A stretch of DNA of 64,000 nucleotides, taken from positions 1 through 64,000 of the forward strand of contig NOKP01000042.1 of the NCBI GenBank assembly GCA_002682825.1. Direction: 5' to 3'. This stretch comes from Neonectria sp. B-13. Its lineage: Eukaryota; Ascomycota; Sordariomycetes; Hypocreales; Nectriaceae. The position numbers and the translations under genes were made by a program. The notes under the pieces are model-generated. The model did not search any database. It had not been told where the DNA came from and was given only the letters and a program-made list of their open reading frames with translations. Below, piece by piece: positions 45,614 to 56,141 of the stretch. The stretch's first letter is position 1, and each line of letters starts with the position of its first letter.

Positions 45614-46180
45614 TTAGATCTGGAAAGCTCCAATGGCGGTGGCGGAGAAGAGCAGGGCGCCCAGAGCAAGGCCCAAGGTGCTGACGAAGGGCTGAGGGTG
45701 GACGCCAGGGGCAGCGTTGTCGGAGGCGGTGGAGCTGGACTTGCTGGTGGAGGTGGCATCGCTGTCGCTGTCGTCGGTCTTGGTAGAGTCGCTGTTGTCA
45801 TCATCGTCGTCGTCGTCGGAGCTGCTGGAGCCGGCGGTGACAACGACGCTGGCCGAGGCGGTGGCAGCGAGCTTTCCATCCTTGGTTGCGGTGGCAGTGT
45901 CGGTGGTGTTGCCCCTGCAGAAGACGTTGGCATCGCCAGCGCCCTCCTTCAGCAGGCAGTCAGTGAGCTCGGCGACGGTCTGGTCGATGGCCAGGCAGTA
46001 GAGGCCGCACTCGTTGTAGTAGCTGACGACGTTGGCGTCGCCACAGCAGGCGGCCATGATCTTGGTGTTGTTGGAGCTGAAGGGCAGGGCGCAGACGGCA
46101 TCGTGGACGGGCGTGTCGTAGAGGGTAGAGCCGCAGGCGCCATTCGTGGCGGCAGCGGAGGCGGTGGTGGTGGTGGACAT
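45614..46180 (-). CDS. cysteine-rich surface protein with GPI-like C terminus
   Basis: The protein has 188 residues from the ATG at 46,180; the frame extends further upstream only through a TTG and a low-complexity leader, so the longer start is rejected. Residues 10-90 hold about ten Cys (NGACGSTLYD, ACCGDANVV, ECGLYCLAID, DCLLKEG, VFCRGN). A Ser/Thr/Asp-rich stretch with a run of seven Asp follows, then a hydrophobic tail (STLGLALGALLFSATAIGAF) as in GPI-anchored proteins. There is no clear N-terminal signal peptide, which is odd for a GPI protein. Similar hypothetical proteins are widespread in Pezizomycotina; the function is not known. Confidence 0.75.
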   Translation of the reverse strand: MSTTTTASAAATNGACGSTLYDTPVHDAVCALPFSSNNTKIMAACCGDANVVSYYNECGLYCLAIDQTVAELTDCLLKEGAGDANVFCRGNTTDTATATKDGKLAATASASVVVTAGSSSSDDDDDDDNSDSTKTDDSDSDATSTSKSSSTASDNAAPGVHPQPFVSTLGLALGALLFSATAIGAFQI

Positions 46181-46195
46181 GATGGCGGTTGGGGT

Positions 46196-46290
46196 GGAGT
46201 TGGGATTGAAGTTGGAGTTGAGGTGGAAGTTGGAGTTGAAGTTGGAGTTGGAGACGTGAAGATGCGAGGTGAGAGAGAGAGAGAGACAGA
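46196..46290 (-). repeat. simple repeats in the leader of the cysteine-rich gene
   Basis: On the minus strand, AACTTCAACTCC-type 6/12-bp units repeat at 46,196-46,253, and a (CT)n run lies at 46,269-46,288. CT-rich leaders are common just upstream of fungal starts, so this is probably 5'UTR or promoter. Confidence 0.6.
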
Positions 46291-48507
46291 GCAGAGCGAA
46301 GGAAGAAAAAAGAGTCAAAAGCCTGGGTAAAGAGCCTGCTGCACGCAGCGCTGCCGATCAACAAAGCTTTAATCAAAACAAACCCACTTTCCCCCTAAGC
46401 TGAGGCTAAGGCCAGGACTGCCAACTAGTCTGACATGTTTTCCGGTTTCCATTAATAGGATACAACCGGATGGACGCTCAGGGTCTAGCGCCGTCGGTCA
46501 CCCCCAGTTTCTTCGTATTTACCCCTGTCGACTGATCCGGAGCTGGGCACATAATCCGCGCCTGGTTGCCTCGCCATCCATCAGGGAGACTTGTCTGACT
46601 TGGAGGGGAAAATAGCATCTAATGTCAGACGAAACCCCAGAAGGACGAGGGCTGCTCCGTGCTCTCAAGTTGAGTCATGTCTCCGAACTGGTTCGCATCA
46701 CAGTACCTGTCATAACCGCGGTCGCATGCTTGTGGCCATTCTGGGGGATGATTAGATCTCTTACACAGCCTAGATGTGCACATTGACACGGTAAACCGCA
46801 CCTAGCTCGCCCTTTTTGACACTTGGTACCACCCGGCGATGCAACATCGTCCGTCATCGGCCAACGACCCAGATACCAGCTCCACAACCAGCCATTTCAG
46901 ATCGTTTGCCTCTTGCGCCTCGCCGTCGACAAACATCTCTCGCTTTTATTATAGCGCCTAACATAGACTCGTATTTCCCAAAAGCCCCCCGGGCCCCCAA
47001 CTCCCCCGTGCACAGCGCTGACTGAGCTGGAGGAGTGGGCACGGAACAGCCTCCGTCCTCCAATCCTAAAGAAGCCTAGTCTTCGGCCCCAGCTGCAATA
47101 AGCCGGTGCTGATGCCTCAGGACCTTCCGTCATAAACACCCACTGTACACACAGTATGCATGCAACAACAAAAAGAGGCAGTCAAGTTTGCTAAGTGTGA
47201 GGAAAAGCGCTATGCAGTGATTCGATAATGAGTGCAAGAAGCACTAAAAGACTCCCAGTCCAGCTGGTCCGTTGCATTCAGGGCCACGGCAGCCATCTTG
47301 CAACAGGCGGTTCAAAGTTGTAAGTAACTTTGGCAGCTCCTACTCCTTGACAGTTTTGAGCATGGCAAAGTATCTATGGACATGATGGAAATGGATTCTA
47401 CGGCTAGAAAATGTGCCAGAAACGGCTCCCCCTTTACATCACCTCCTCCACTGACTCGCCTGAGGCCAGTGGGCAGCTTCCAGTGGGCTTCGATCTTGGC
47501 AAGTGCGGCAACGCTTGGCAATTAACAGCGTCTCCGTAAGTAGGTCGCGATTGATATCGTGAAAACTGTTGACTCTTGAATATTTAGCACTATCTATGGG
47601 ATGATGTAAGGAAGGCCAACGGTAGTTAGACTAGAATGGTACTACGGCATCGGCTGGCAAGCTCGCTCACAGAGTACCAAACCAATCTCGCCCTGGGGGT
47701 GTCAGTTCATGCATGTCCATACAGCAGATGATAGATAGAGAGAGTGTGGACATGTTTCTAGAAGCATCTATATCCATCACATCATTTGCGAATTCCTCCC
47801 GAAGACCGAACGACGATGCCATTGCCAAGCCCTCCGGAAGCCTTCTTCCTACCTATCAGCGCCATTGCATGCTTGCGTCTCTCCTCACACGGCATGCCGG
47901 GATATTACTCCGGCATATCGTCCGGGCCCATGCCTGTCTGAAAGATGGACCAAGGCCGCGAGAAACGCAAAAGCCGGAATTTCCATCGCAGATAAGAAAT
48001 TATTCCGAGCAATGAAGCGGCAATGTTGGCGCCTTCCAGACTCGCTTTCCCCACCTTCGGTCGGGAGTCAAGGAGGAACCCCCGGCTTCCGACGAAAGGC
48101 GTGCGCCCCAAATGCCGGCTCCTTCGCCCGTCAAGTGCTTGCTGCCCCGTTTAATCGTCAGAATCTTCCTGATTCGGTCTATTTTACCGAAAATCCGGGG
48201 TAAGAGCAGGCGATCTCTGACAACGGGAGGCTGGTATTGGCTGGGCGATAGCTCGGCATCTCGGGGTTTGGCGCTTCCGCTAGCTGAACCAACTTGATGC
48301 CATCTTCGAAGCTTGTCAGGCTCAGAGACGCGGGCGCGGCGGGCAGAGGAGACGGAGAGATGGACGCACGCGGCTTACCCCTCACGATGATGGAGATGCA
48401 ACATACCCCTCACAGTGATCGTCGGTGCTTGCGTCGTGGCCAGCATATATATCGTGATGGTGGTTAAATAAGATCCCCTCCCAACCTAAACTTCTACTTT
48501 TCCCACA
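46291..48507. other. intergenic, no gene recognised
   Basis: About 2.2 kb with only short frames on both strands. The right end is the promoter of the Gfa-type gene. Confidence 0.5.
48445..48452 (+). promoter_or_regulatory. TATA-like box of the Gfa-type gene
   Basis: ATATATAT lies 56 bp before the ATG at 48,508, followed by a short leader with a CTTCTACTTTTCCCAC pyrimidine stretch. Confidence 0.35.
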
Positions 48508-49206
48508 ATGGCTGGCATTCGAACTACAATCTCAAAGCACAAGTCCACCGCCCTTATCCTCGCCTCCATCATCCCGGCAGTTCTCGCACTAGCACGGTTC
48601 CAACAACAACGAAAACTTCGACTCCAGAAAATGTCTCTTCCTCTTCACCCAGCTCTCGCCGGTGGCATCACCAAGGGAAGCGCGAGCTTCTCAGGCGGAA
48701 AACTGCGATGCCACTGCCGAAGCAACCCTGTCGAGGTCACTCTCGGCGGCAACGTCCTCCACAACCACGCCTGTGGCTGCTCCAAGTGCTGGAAGCCTGA
48801 GGGCGCCCTCTTCTCCATCGTGGCCGTCATCCCCCGGGACCAGGTCAAGGTCACTGCCAACGGCGACAAGCTACACATCATCGACGAGAGCGCCGCCATC
48901 CAGCGCAATGCCTGCAAGGACTGCGGTGTTCACTTGTTCGGCCGCATCGAGAAGGACCATCCTTTCAAGGGCCTCGACTTCGTGCACGTTGAGCTGTCAG
49001 ACGCCAAGGGATGGCAAGAGCCTCAGTTCGCTGCTTTCGTCTCGTCCATCATTGAGCAAGGCTTCGACGCCCAGGGCATGGATGCCGTCCGCTCACAGTT
49101 CAAGTCTCTGGGATTAGAGACATACGACGCGCTCTCGCCTCCCCTCATGGACGCCATGGCCGACTGGGCGGCGAAGAAGGCGGGGGTGAAGCCTCACCGT
49201 TTGTAA
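48508..49206 (+). CDS. glutathione-dependent formaldehyde-activating enzyme/CENP-V (Gfa) family protein
   Basis: It is an intronless gene of 232 residues. Zinc ligands of the Gfa fold are all present: CHC at 68-70, CGCSKC at 89-94 and CKDC at 136-139. HNHACG and WKPEGALF match the group annotated as S-(hydroxymethyl)glutathione synthase, which joins formaldehyde and glutathione for oxidation. Family members are usually about 190 residues, and Met42 (48,631, MSLPLHPAL) fits that start. The extra 41 residues have a hydrophobic stretch ([16 protein letters not shown]) flanked by basic residues, which would act as a membrane anchor or mitochondrial signal. Both starts are possible. Confidence 0.85.
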   Translation: MAGIRTTISKHKSTALILASIIPAVLALARFQQQRKLRLQKMSLPLHPALAGGITKGSASFSGGKLRCHCRSNPVEVTLGGNVLHNHACGCSKCWKPEGALFSIVAVIPRDQVKVTANGDKLHIIDESAAIQRNACKDCGVHLFGRIEKDHPFKGLDFVHVELSDAKGWQEPQFAAFVSSIIEQGFDAQGMDAVRSQFKSLGLETYDALSPPLMDAMADWAAKKAGVKPHRL

Positions 49207-49724
49207 TCACTGGGCAGCATGTGCTATTCCATTCAGTCCATAGCTGGGGATGTCTCAATTGAATGTAGTTATAGGGCGTGAAACATTTACCTCGTCACGA
49301 AAGGACCATACTAGTGCTGGCTTCTATGCTGCGGCTCAGGTCTTACTAAGACCCGTAAGCTGATGGACAGTGAGCTGAAGTTGGGGATGTGTGTGCTGCT
49401 GGGCCGACGAACCCAGGTGAGACAACTAGCCATATAACACTGCTATCCCCGAGAAGATCCAAGCCTCTGCGTCTGGGAGCATCATTCAAGGGTGGTCTAC
49501 TATTCGATGTCAATGATCACCACCAGGTGACCACATCAATCGTATTGCTACATGGGACCGGGGTGACGTCGCCGGAACTGCCCTGTTCTATTTGGGAGCA
49601 ACAAAAGAAAATAATCCTTGACACTGCAATCAACCGACATCTCATTCAAAAATCATTATTCCTGCGCCATCATCTGCTACAATACTCTAAACAAAAAGAA
49701 AGAAAAAAAGACCTTGAAAGATGC
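49207..49724. other. convergent intergenic region
   Basis: It contains the 3' flanks of the Gfa-type gene and the Cas1-like gene. The plus frame at 49,389-49,892 overlaps the Cas1 3' end and is a shadow. Confidence 0.5.
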
Positions 49725-52517
49725 CTAAGCCGGGGTACTGTTGGGACCCGGGGTTTGGATTGGCGACGCCTGCGGGCCAGAATTGTACCCATCTGGAACA
49801 GGGAGTTGGGTGAATCGAGGGCTCAGCATATTCAGCCCCCACATGATCAACAGAATGAGGAGGACCCGAGCCTGAAGCGAGCACACCATTGACTTTGCCG
49901 ACGGCACATGCTCCAGGTACTTGGATACCCGAGCGCGCGAGCGGTCTAGCGGACTGGCGTCTGGGTCGTCGAGAAACGGAGCGTTTTCGTTATCGGATTC
50001 GGATTCCCCTTCACCATCCTTCTCCACGAAGTCGGAGAGCGGGATCTCGTTGACGGGCTCTGGTGGTGGGGAAGTGCTCAGGATGATCTTGACGAGGTTT
50101 CCCGTTGCGGTCGCTGTCAAGGAGCTGATCCAGAGGAAGACGGGCACAATGACGACGAGGGATCTTCCTCGGTCTCGGAGAGATCCATCCCCATTAAACG
50201 GGAGGAGAAGAATCCCTTCGGTATCAGCCGCGAGTAAGAGGTGAAACTGGAGCGTGTAGGTTTCAAGGGAGCATCGGCCAAGCCAGGCCATGGCCTTGGA
50301 GTAGTAGTTGCGGAAAGGACTCGAGACGTTCCGCATGGCGATGAAGGCCAGGATGGGCGCAAACGAGATGTACGGATGCCAAAGACGGTAGTCGCTCATC
50401 GAGTCAAGCTTCGTCGAACAACTGAACCAGTAACCCCAGATGATCATGAGGCCCACCAAGGCCATGGCGCAGCGCAGGACGAGATGCACTGCATCGGTCT
50501 TGAGGTTTGCGATGGCAGCGAGCATGCCAATGTAGACAACGAACAGGTCCAACGCTACTCGGTACTCCCATTCCTGGAGGCTCCACTGAATGTTGAAGAC
50601 AGTCCGGAGAACTGTGAATGTCCAGCGGGTCATCGGGCTCCCAAGCACAATGAGTGCGACAACGACGACAGACACACAGATCTTCACCAGAACCAACTGG
50701 ATGTTGTCGTTGAGTCTCCGATGGCCGACGGCCATAGTGACGTAAACGACAAGAAACCAGAAGCTCACAAGGGGTGAGAAGTAGTAAAACATGTAGTCTG
50801 TGTTCATAAAGTACGCCAGCGAGCAGGCCAGCAGGTTGAGGCGCAGCAGGACGGATGTCACGCGCTTGAACGAAAAGTCCTTCTTTAGCAGGAAGAAGGT
50901 GGTGTGTCCGTATCCGGTCTGGAAGAGATAGGCGGCGACAAGAAGTCGGACTGTGATGTAGATTGTCGGTGACCGGGCGGCGGCGGTCCAGTGATACACA
51001 AGAATCAGAAACTGCATCCAACCCTTCCACTCCTCTGTCTGGTCACGAGACAGGAAGGGCTGGCTGGCCTCAACCGTGGGAGCGCCAGGAAGCCCGGGCT
51101 TGGAACGTGGTGGCTCCGACTTGCGGATGGTGACCAGGCCAACGGCAACGCATGGAGCGCAGAGGATGGCGAAGTCGGTGTACGACCACAGCTTGTCGCC
51201 CTTGGCCATCAGCTGTGTGCGGTCCGCATAGTAGCACATCAGCAGCGCCATGACGAAAGCGCCCGTCTCCATGCTCAGAAGCCGCCAGCGAGGGCTATCG
51301 CGGCGGGTGACCAGATCCCACGTCTCGCAGCCCAGACAGGCGACCAGATAGACGAGACCGACCGCCACGAGCGCGAGCTGGACGTATGGCTTGTTTCCAT
51401 AGTCCGTACAGCAGGTACGATTGTAGGGGTACCCCTTCAGACGGTCCATTTTGGCGTTGCAGCGGAGGTTCAGGTAGATGTTGGCCTTGGTCTCGGCAAC
51501 AATGTCAATGGCATGCCAGCCAGTCCCTTTGGGATCGACAAAGGTCTTGTTTTGCTCCATCAGGTTGCGGATAGCCCACGCGATGGGGAAGTTCAGGTCG
51601 TCGGCCTCCTCGTGAAGCCATTGGTGCATCTTGCTGACTCTCACGCGGGCCTCTGACTTGATCTTGATGCGGTCCTTGTTCTTTCCCTTGTACCCCGGAC
51701 CTGCGGGAGGGGCGAAGAAGACCAAGTTACCGACTCCGTCAACTGGATCCATGGGCGCAGTAATGAAGTCGGTAGGCGGCCTGCCCATGACCTCTGACGC
51801 ATTTCTAACCGTCTCCTTGTACGCGCTCATGTAATCCGGGTCCTCTCCCTCTTTCGTGTGTGAAAACCAAGCGCCAGCCCCAAGCATAATCAGGGCAGGG
51901 CCTTTCTGATCTTTCACGGGAATAGGGTTCTCTCGCTCTTCCCGGAACAGCTCGAGCATCTCAACTAGGGAAGACCACTTGTCGAAACCGGTTGTCTGTA
52001 GATAAGGGTTCATGGTGTAGTTGAGATTGATTCCATGGTATGTCAAGTTGGGCTTCAGGCCGATCTTATGGTCGGGGTTCCATCTCTCTTTCCGGTCAAA
52101 GTTGGCGTGGTCACTATCTAACTGTAGACAATATTGTTAGGGAGAGTGAGCGACAGTATGGGGAGGGACTATTCTCACAAGACGTCCGACGCCATATACC
52201 ACTTCTCTGGTAGTCGAGTCGCCACTGAATACAATGGTGCGACCTTCCATACACTGGCGGATCTCTGCTGAGTTGTAGTTGTGGAACAGGCACCCATCCG
52301 GCTGCCATTGCTTGAAAGGCAGCCGTTCACCGTTTTTGTTTGGATGGTCGATCCATCGACCTGTCTCGAGGGCCGCGCGACAACGGTAGGGATCGTCCTT
52401 GGGGACTACCGTCTGATAGACGACAGCAGCGAGAAGCAGGACACCCGAGATGATGAGGATAATCCTGGGGAGTATGGGCGCCATCTTGCGCTCTCTCTCA
52501 GCACCGGCTACTGTCAT
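49725..52517 (-). CDS. CAS1: Cas1-type polysaccharide/sialate O-acetyltransferase, multi-pass membrane protein
   Basis: Two exons (52179-52517 and 49725-52121, intron 57 bp) give 911 residues. An N-terminal membrane anchor (IILIISGVLLLAAVVY, 19-34) leads into a lumenal PC-esterase/SGNH domain with FSGDSTTRE (Ser101) and, later, a GTGWHAID segment near the usual distal Asp-His site. At least ten membrane segments follow, including the GRCSLETYTLQFHLLL region conserved with human CASD1 and Cryptococcus Cas1. The tail is acidic and then hydrophobic. Such enzymes O-acetylate glycans in the Golgi. A second ATG at 52,484 (MAPILPR) is an equally good start. Without splicing, the N-terminal exon would be missed. 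Confidence 0.9.
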
Positions 52518-53439
52518 GCAAGACAAACGAAGTGGGAAATAGCAAACTGCCAGCCGATAAGAAACGGACTATATGACTGACAACCGATTAAGAGTGTTTT
52601 GAAGAGCACCAAGAAGAAGAGGTTGAGTATGGATTGTGCTACGAGGAGGGCAAGAGAGGCATAAAAGCCATTGAGGGAACACAAGGTGGCGCAAATTGTC
52701 ATCGCAGTGAGTGAGACAGACGGGGGCTTCAGAATCCCTTTCCAGACAAGCAGGGAGGAAAGGTCTCGACTTTAGAGGTGAAACTATTGATTGTCATTTG
52801 CTTCTGTTCAGCTAGCGCAAGTCCAATACTCCAACTGTCCAGTCTGTCAACCGAGCTGGGTGGAGCATACTAATGGATGTCTCATGCTTCATTCCTCGCC
52901 GCTTTCTGGCATGCTCTGAGCACAACATTATTGGACGATAGAAACACATATCACGCTTTTGCGAGATTCTCACACAATGATTTCAAATGTTAGCTTGTGT
53001 ACAGTATCTCATGGGTCCAGAGAGTGAAAGATGAGAGGTCTGTTCATTGAAAAAGGCAATCTGATTAGCATCTATCGGTACTCAATACTTCATTCTTTGC
53101 CATCCAGCCAGGTATCTTTAAGGAGGTTTTCAGGGAGAAAATACTTAAAAGCGGAATACTGGGGCAAGTACCCGAACTAACATTTGAAACCCTTATGGGG
53201 AGGCAAGGGAGAGACGCGGCACAATCGAACGAACCAAGTGAGAAGGATCTCCAGTGAATGAGTCCAGGGAGGCAAACTGATATGCATAACTCGATCCTCG
53301 GATAGAATCTAAAGGAAAGATATGAAACAAACAAACAAACAAAAGAGATGCGATCTCGTGGCGCATCGCCTAACAAGCCATCGGATGTGATGCCAAAACT
53401 CATTTATTCATATCGACTATCGTAACGTACCGAACCAAA
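52518..53439. other. intergenic, promoter of the Cas1-like gene
   Basis: No gene is recognised. An (AAAC)n run lies at about 53,325-53,344, within the 3' flank of the Rei1-like gene. Confidence 0.5.
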
Positions 53440-55149
53440 CTAACCACCACCCTGCTCTCGGTAGTAGTAGTTCTCGTGGTTGTTCAACTTCTTGCCATAC
53501 TTGTAGTCGTTTGTCTTCGTGTGCAGCGTTTGCAGGTTTCGACCCCGCACCTCGGCCTTGCGGACATCCTTCTTCTGCTGATGGGAGGCGCCGGCCATGC
53601 CGGTCACGCCTCGCGGAATTATCTGCCGCCCTCTGCCGTTGGTTTGAACCAGCCGACCATCGCCATCGGTGCCTTCTGCTTCTGGATCCTGCTGAGCCTC
53701 CTCAATGGCCAACTGTTCGGCCCGTTCGTCGGCCGACGGGTGGTTGTGAAGGTTTTGGCGGAAGTAACGGTTCAGCGAGCGATGTCCCACAGACTTTCCG
53801 GTGGGGAGGTGCAGCTCATAGTCATCGTGAAATACTGCATGCGTGTGTTTGTGCGCATGGGAATGCCATCCATCAGCCTGATGGCGATTTCGTGGATCAT
53901 TGTGCCCATGGTGGGGGTGCTTGTCTAGTCGCTCAAACTGATGGATGTGACCCTCTGCAGGCACGGCTGTGAGATCGGCAGAGTCCAAGGAAGAGGCTGA
54001 GCTGTCAGTCTCCCAGCCCTCGCCATCCACGCCACCCTCAATTTCCTTTCCATCATCACCCGTCACCTTGAATGCTCGGCGAGCTCCCAGCTTGGCCCCA
54101 CCATTAGGCTCATCAGCCGTTGAGCCGTCGTCAGTTGAGCCATCATCATCTGAATAGGTGCTCCGGAAGTCATAAAATTCGCCAATATCAAGCTGCTCCT
54201 CTTCTGTGGTGAAAGGGATCTTGCAGTGGCCCTTGTCACGCATATGTGTCTGGATGCCGAAGGTTGTAGACTTGAGCTTGTCACAGTACAAACACTGATG
54301 GGCCTCACGGATCTTGTCCTGTAATTGGCGAAGCAGCCCATCAAAGTCAACAAGGTAGTTTTTCTCGGGGATGAACATTCCATGGAAGCGTTCCATGTGA
54401 TGGGCATTGAGGGGTACAGTGGGGGAGGAGTAGTTGCAGAAAAGGCATGACTCTAGAGTCCAAGTGGGCTCGTGGGTGGTCTGAACCGGGGTCGCCGAGT
54501 CGGAACCGCGTGCATCGGTTGCGTCGGCGCCATCAGAAGTCTCCTCGGTGGATGGGTGTGGGTTGGATGGCCTCTTGACTGGTGAGGGCCTCTGCTCGGC
54601 AACGCTGGCTTTTTGGAGACCCTCAACGACCTGGTTGAACTCTTGTTCGGCGTCAGAGTCAACTTCACCCTGACCAGCGGCCAGAGGCTCGCCGAGCGAG
54701 AAGGTTGAGCTGACGACAGAGGTGGTCTCGTCGTCGGCTTTCTTGGGTGCGGTTTGCCCAGCCGATGCCTCCTTCGCCTTGTGTTTCTGACTGGACAGAT
54801 GGTTCTGGAAAGCGTTTTCGCTGAAGTACGTCTTCTCGCAAAGGTCGCATATGCGTTCGAAGTAGGCCTTGTCGGCTTCGGCAGTCGTTACGGCACGGGC
54901 CTGGAGGACCTTCTCACTGAAGACTTCTGCGCCGATGGGAGGTAGCGAGGCGACTCGACGCTTGAGGTTGTAGCGACTAACGGTTCACGATCAGCAATAA
55001 ACTTCAAAGTTGAACACAAGAGACCCTTACTGCCAGTCGCTTTTCATGTGGCCCTTCTGCAAGTCGATGTTGCGGTAGGCAACTTGGCAAGTGTTGCAAG
55101 TGTATGGGTGGGAGGCCGAAGTGGCCGCCGCAGCCTGCGTGGTCGCCAT
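53440..55149 (-). CDS. REI1: Rei1/Reh1-like C2H2 zinc-finger ribosome-biogenesis factor
   Basis: Two exons (55031-55149 and 53440-54976, intron 54 bp) give 551 residues. The first finger, YTCNTC with HMKSDWHRYNLKRRV, crosses the intron and is the Rei1 hallmark. Further fingers are CDLCEKTYFSENAFQNH, CLFCNYSSPTVPLNAH and CLYCDKLKSTTFGIQTH. The C terminus is basic and includes the MRDKGHCK and GRNLQTLHTKTNDYKYGKK regions of the family. Rei1 acts in the cytoplasm on late pre-60S subunits, releasing Arx1/Alb1 and probing the exit tunnel. Poly-acidic DDDGSTDDGSTADE and His-rich insertions lie in the middle. The 5' side faces the HECT gene across about 1 kb. Confidence 0.9.
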
Positions 55150-56141
55150 GATGAGACGCCAGCAAAGAGGAGCACTGGGTTGGGGGAGATGATGCGAAAT
55201 GCGAAAGGGCGGGAACGTGATGTAAGAGCGTGAATATCGTGAAGAGCGTGAAGAGCGTGAAGACGCCGAAATTGATTTGGTAGATCTGTGTGAGGGGGGG
55301 GAAGTGGGATCGAGGGCCGGCAGTGGGAAATTCGGTGATGGGTTGGTGGGCTTTGGCGGGGCTGCACTGATAACGTCACACAGTCACAGTCACACACGAA
55401 GAAAGCGCAGGGGGCGCGATAAATAAAGACTTTTTACCTGATAACCCCTCCAGCCCCGCTTTGCCGCTCTCTGGAAAGACCCATCGGTAGGGTGCTGCTG
55501 ACTCATTCCTGGGTCTTCCCGGTCGCGCCGGAGCAGGCTGGAAGTTGGAAGGAGGAAGAGAGGCAACGGGAGTTGAGTTGACCCGAGCCGGGCCTTGCTG
55601 ATTGGGTTAGCTTCTGCACGCAAGCCGGCCCCTAAGTAGCTTCCGACGTTAGGTTCAAGCCGAGTTACAAAAGTTGCCTCCTGGAGTCCTGGCACGCACT
55701 CCACCAACTTCCCAGCCTACTGAGGTACGTACTGGCATTCAATAGCGTGTGCAGTGGTTGTGTGGCCCCAGCCTTCGCGCGGCCCCACAGGTACATAGGT
55801 GAGACCCCATGCTCCGCCTAGGCGCGCTCCTCTCCATGCGGATCCTGGACCGCAGCTTGTCATCAAGCCCTCGACCGATGACTTGCGCTGCGCGGTAGAT
55901 GACATCGCCCACTCCTGCTCTCGCCTTCCACAACCACGCAGCCGAGCCTCGATCCTAGACCTCCAACACACAGAGAACCTGCCGCTTCGATCTCGATGAC
56001 ACTCATTGATTTGGCGGGATGATTTGCTGACAAAGCCCCTATAACCAACCCTATTCCTACGTCTGCGTCCTACATCCTACCTCCGTTTCTTCTGGAGACA
56101 TCTGGCCCTTAGCTTGGCCGCGCAACGCAGCTTTCCATGAC
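55150..56141. promoter_or_regulatory. shared divergent promoter of the Rei1-like and HECT genes
   Basis: About 990 bp separates the two start codons on opposite strands. A 9-bp tandem repeat (GTGAAGAGC, about 4-5 units at 55,226-55,265) lies 80-115 bp upstream of the Rei1-like ATG. No coding frame is supported. Confidence 0.5.

Noticed and set aside
45614..46318. Longer 234-codon form of the cysteine-rich protein
   Set aside because: Its start codon is TTG and the extra part is low-complexity Asn/Phe sequence encoded by a simple repeat; ATG at 46,180 is preferred.
45251..46330. 359-codon plus-strand ORF rich in Gly and Val
   Set aside because: It is the antisense shadow of the G+C-rich cysteine-rich gene; composition is repetitive and no motif is present.
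50241..51656. Long plus-strand ORFs over the Cas1-like gene
   Set aside because: They are antisense shadows of a well-supported membrane-protein gene.
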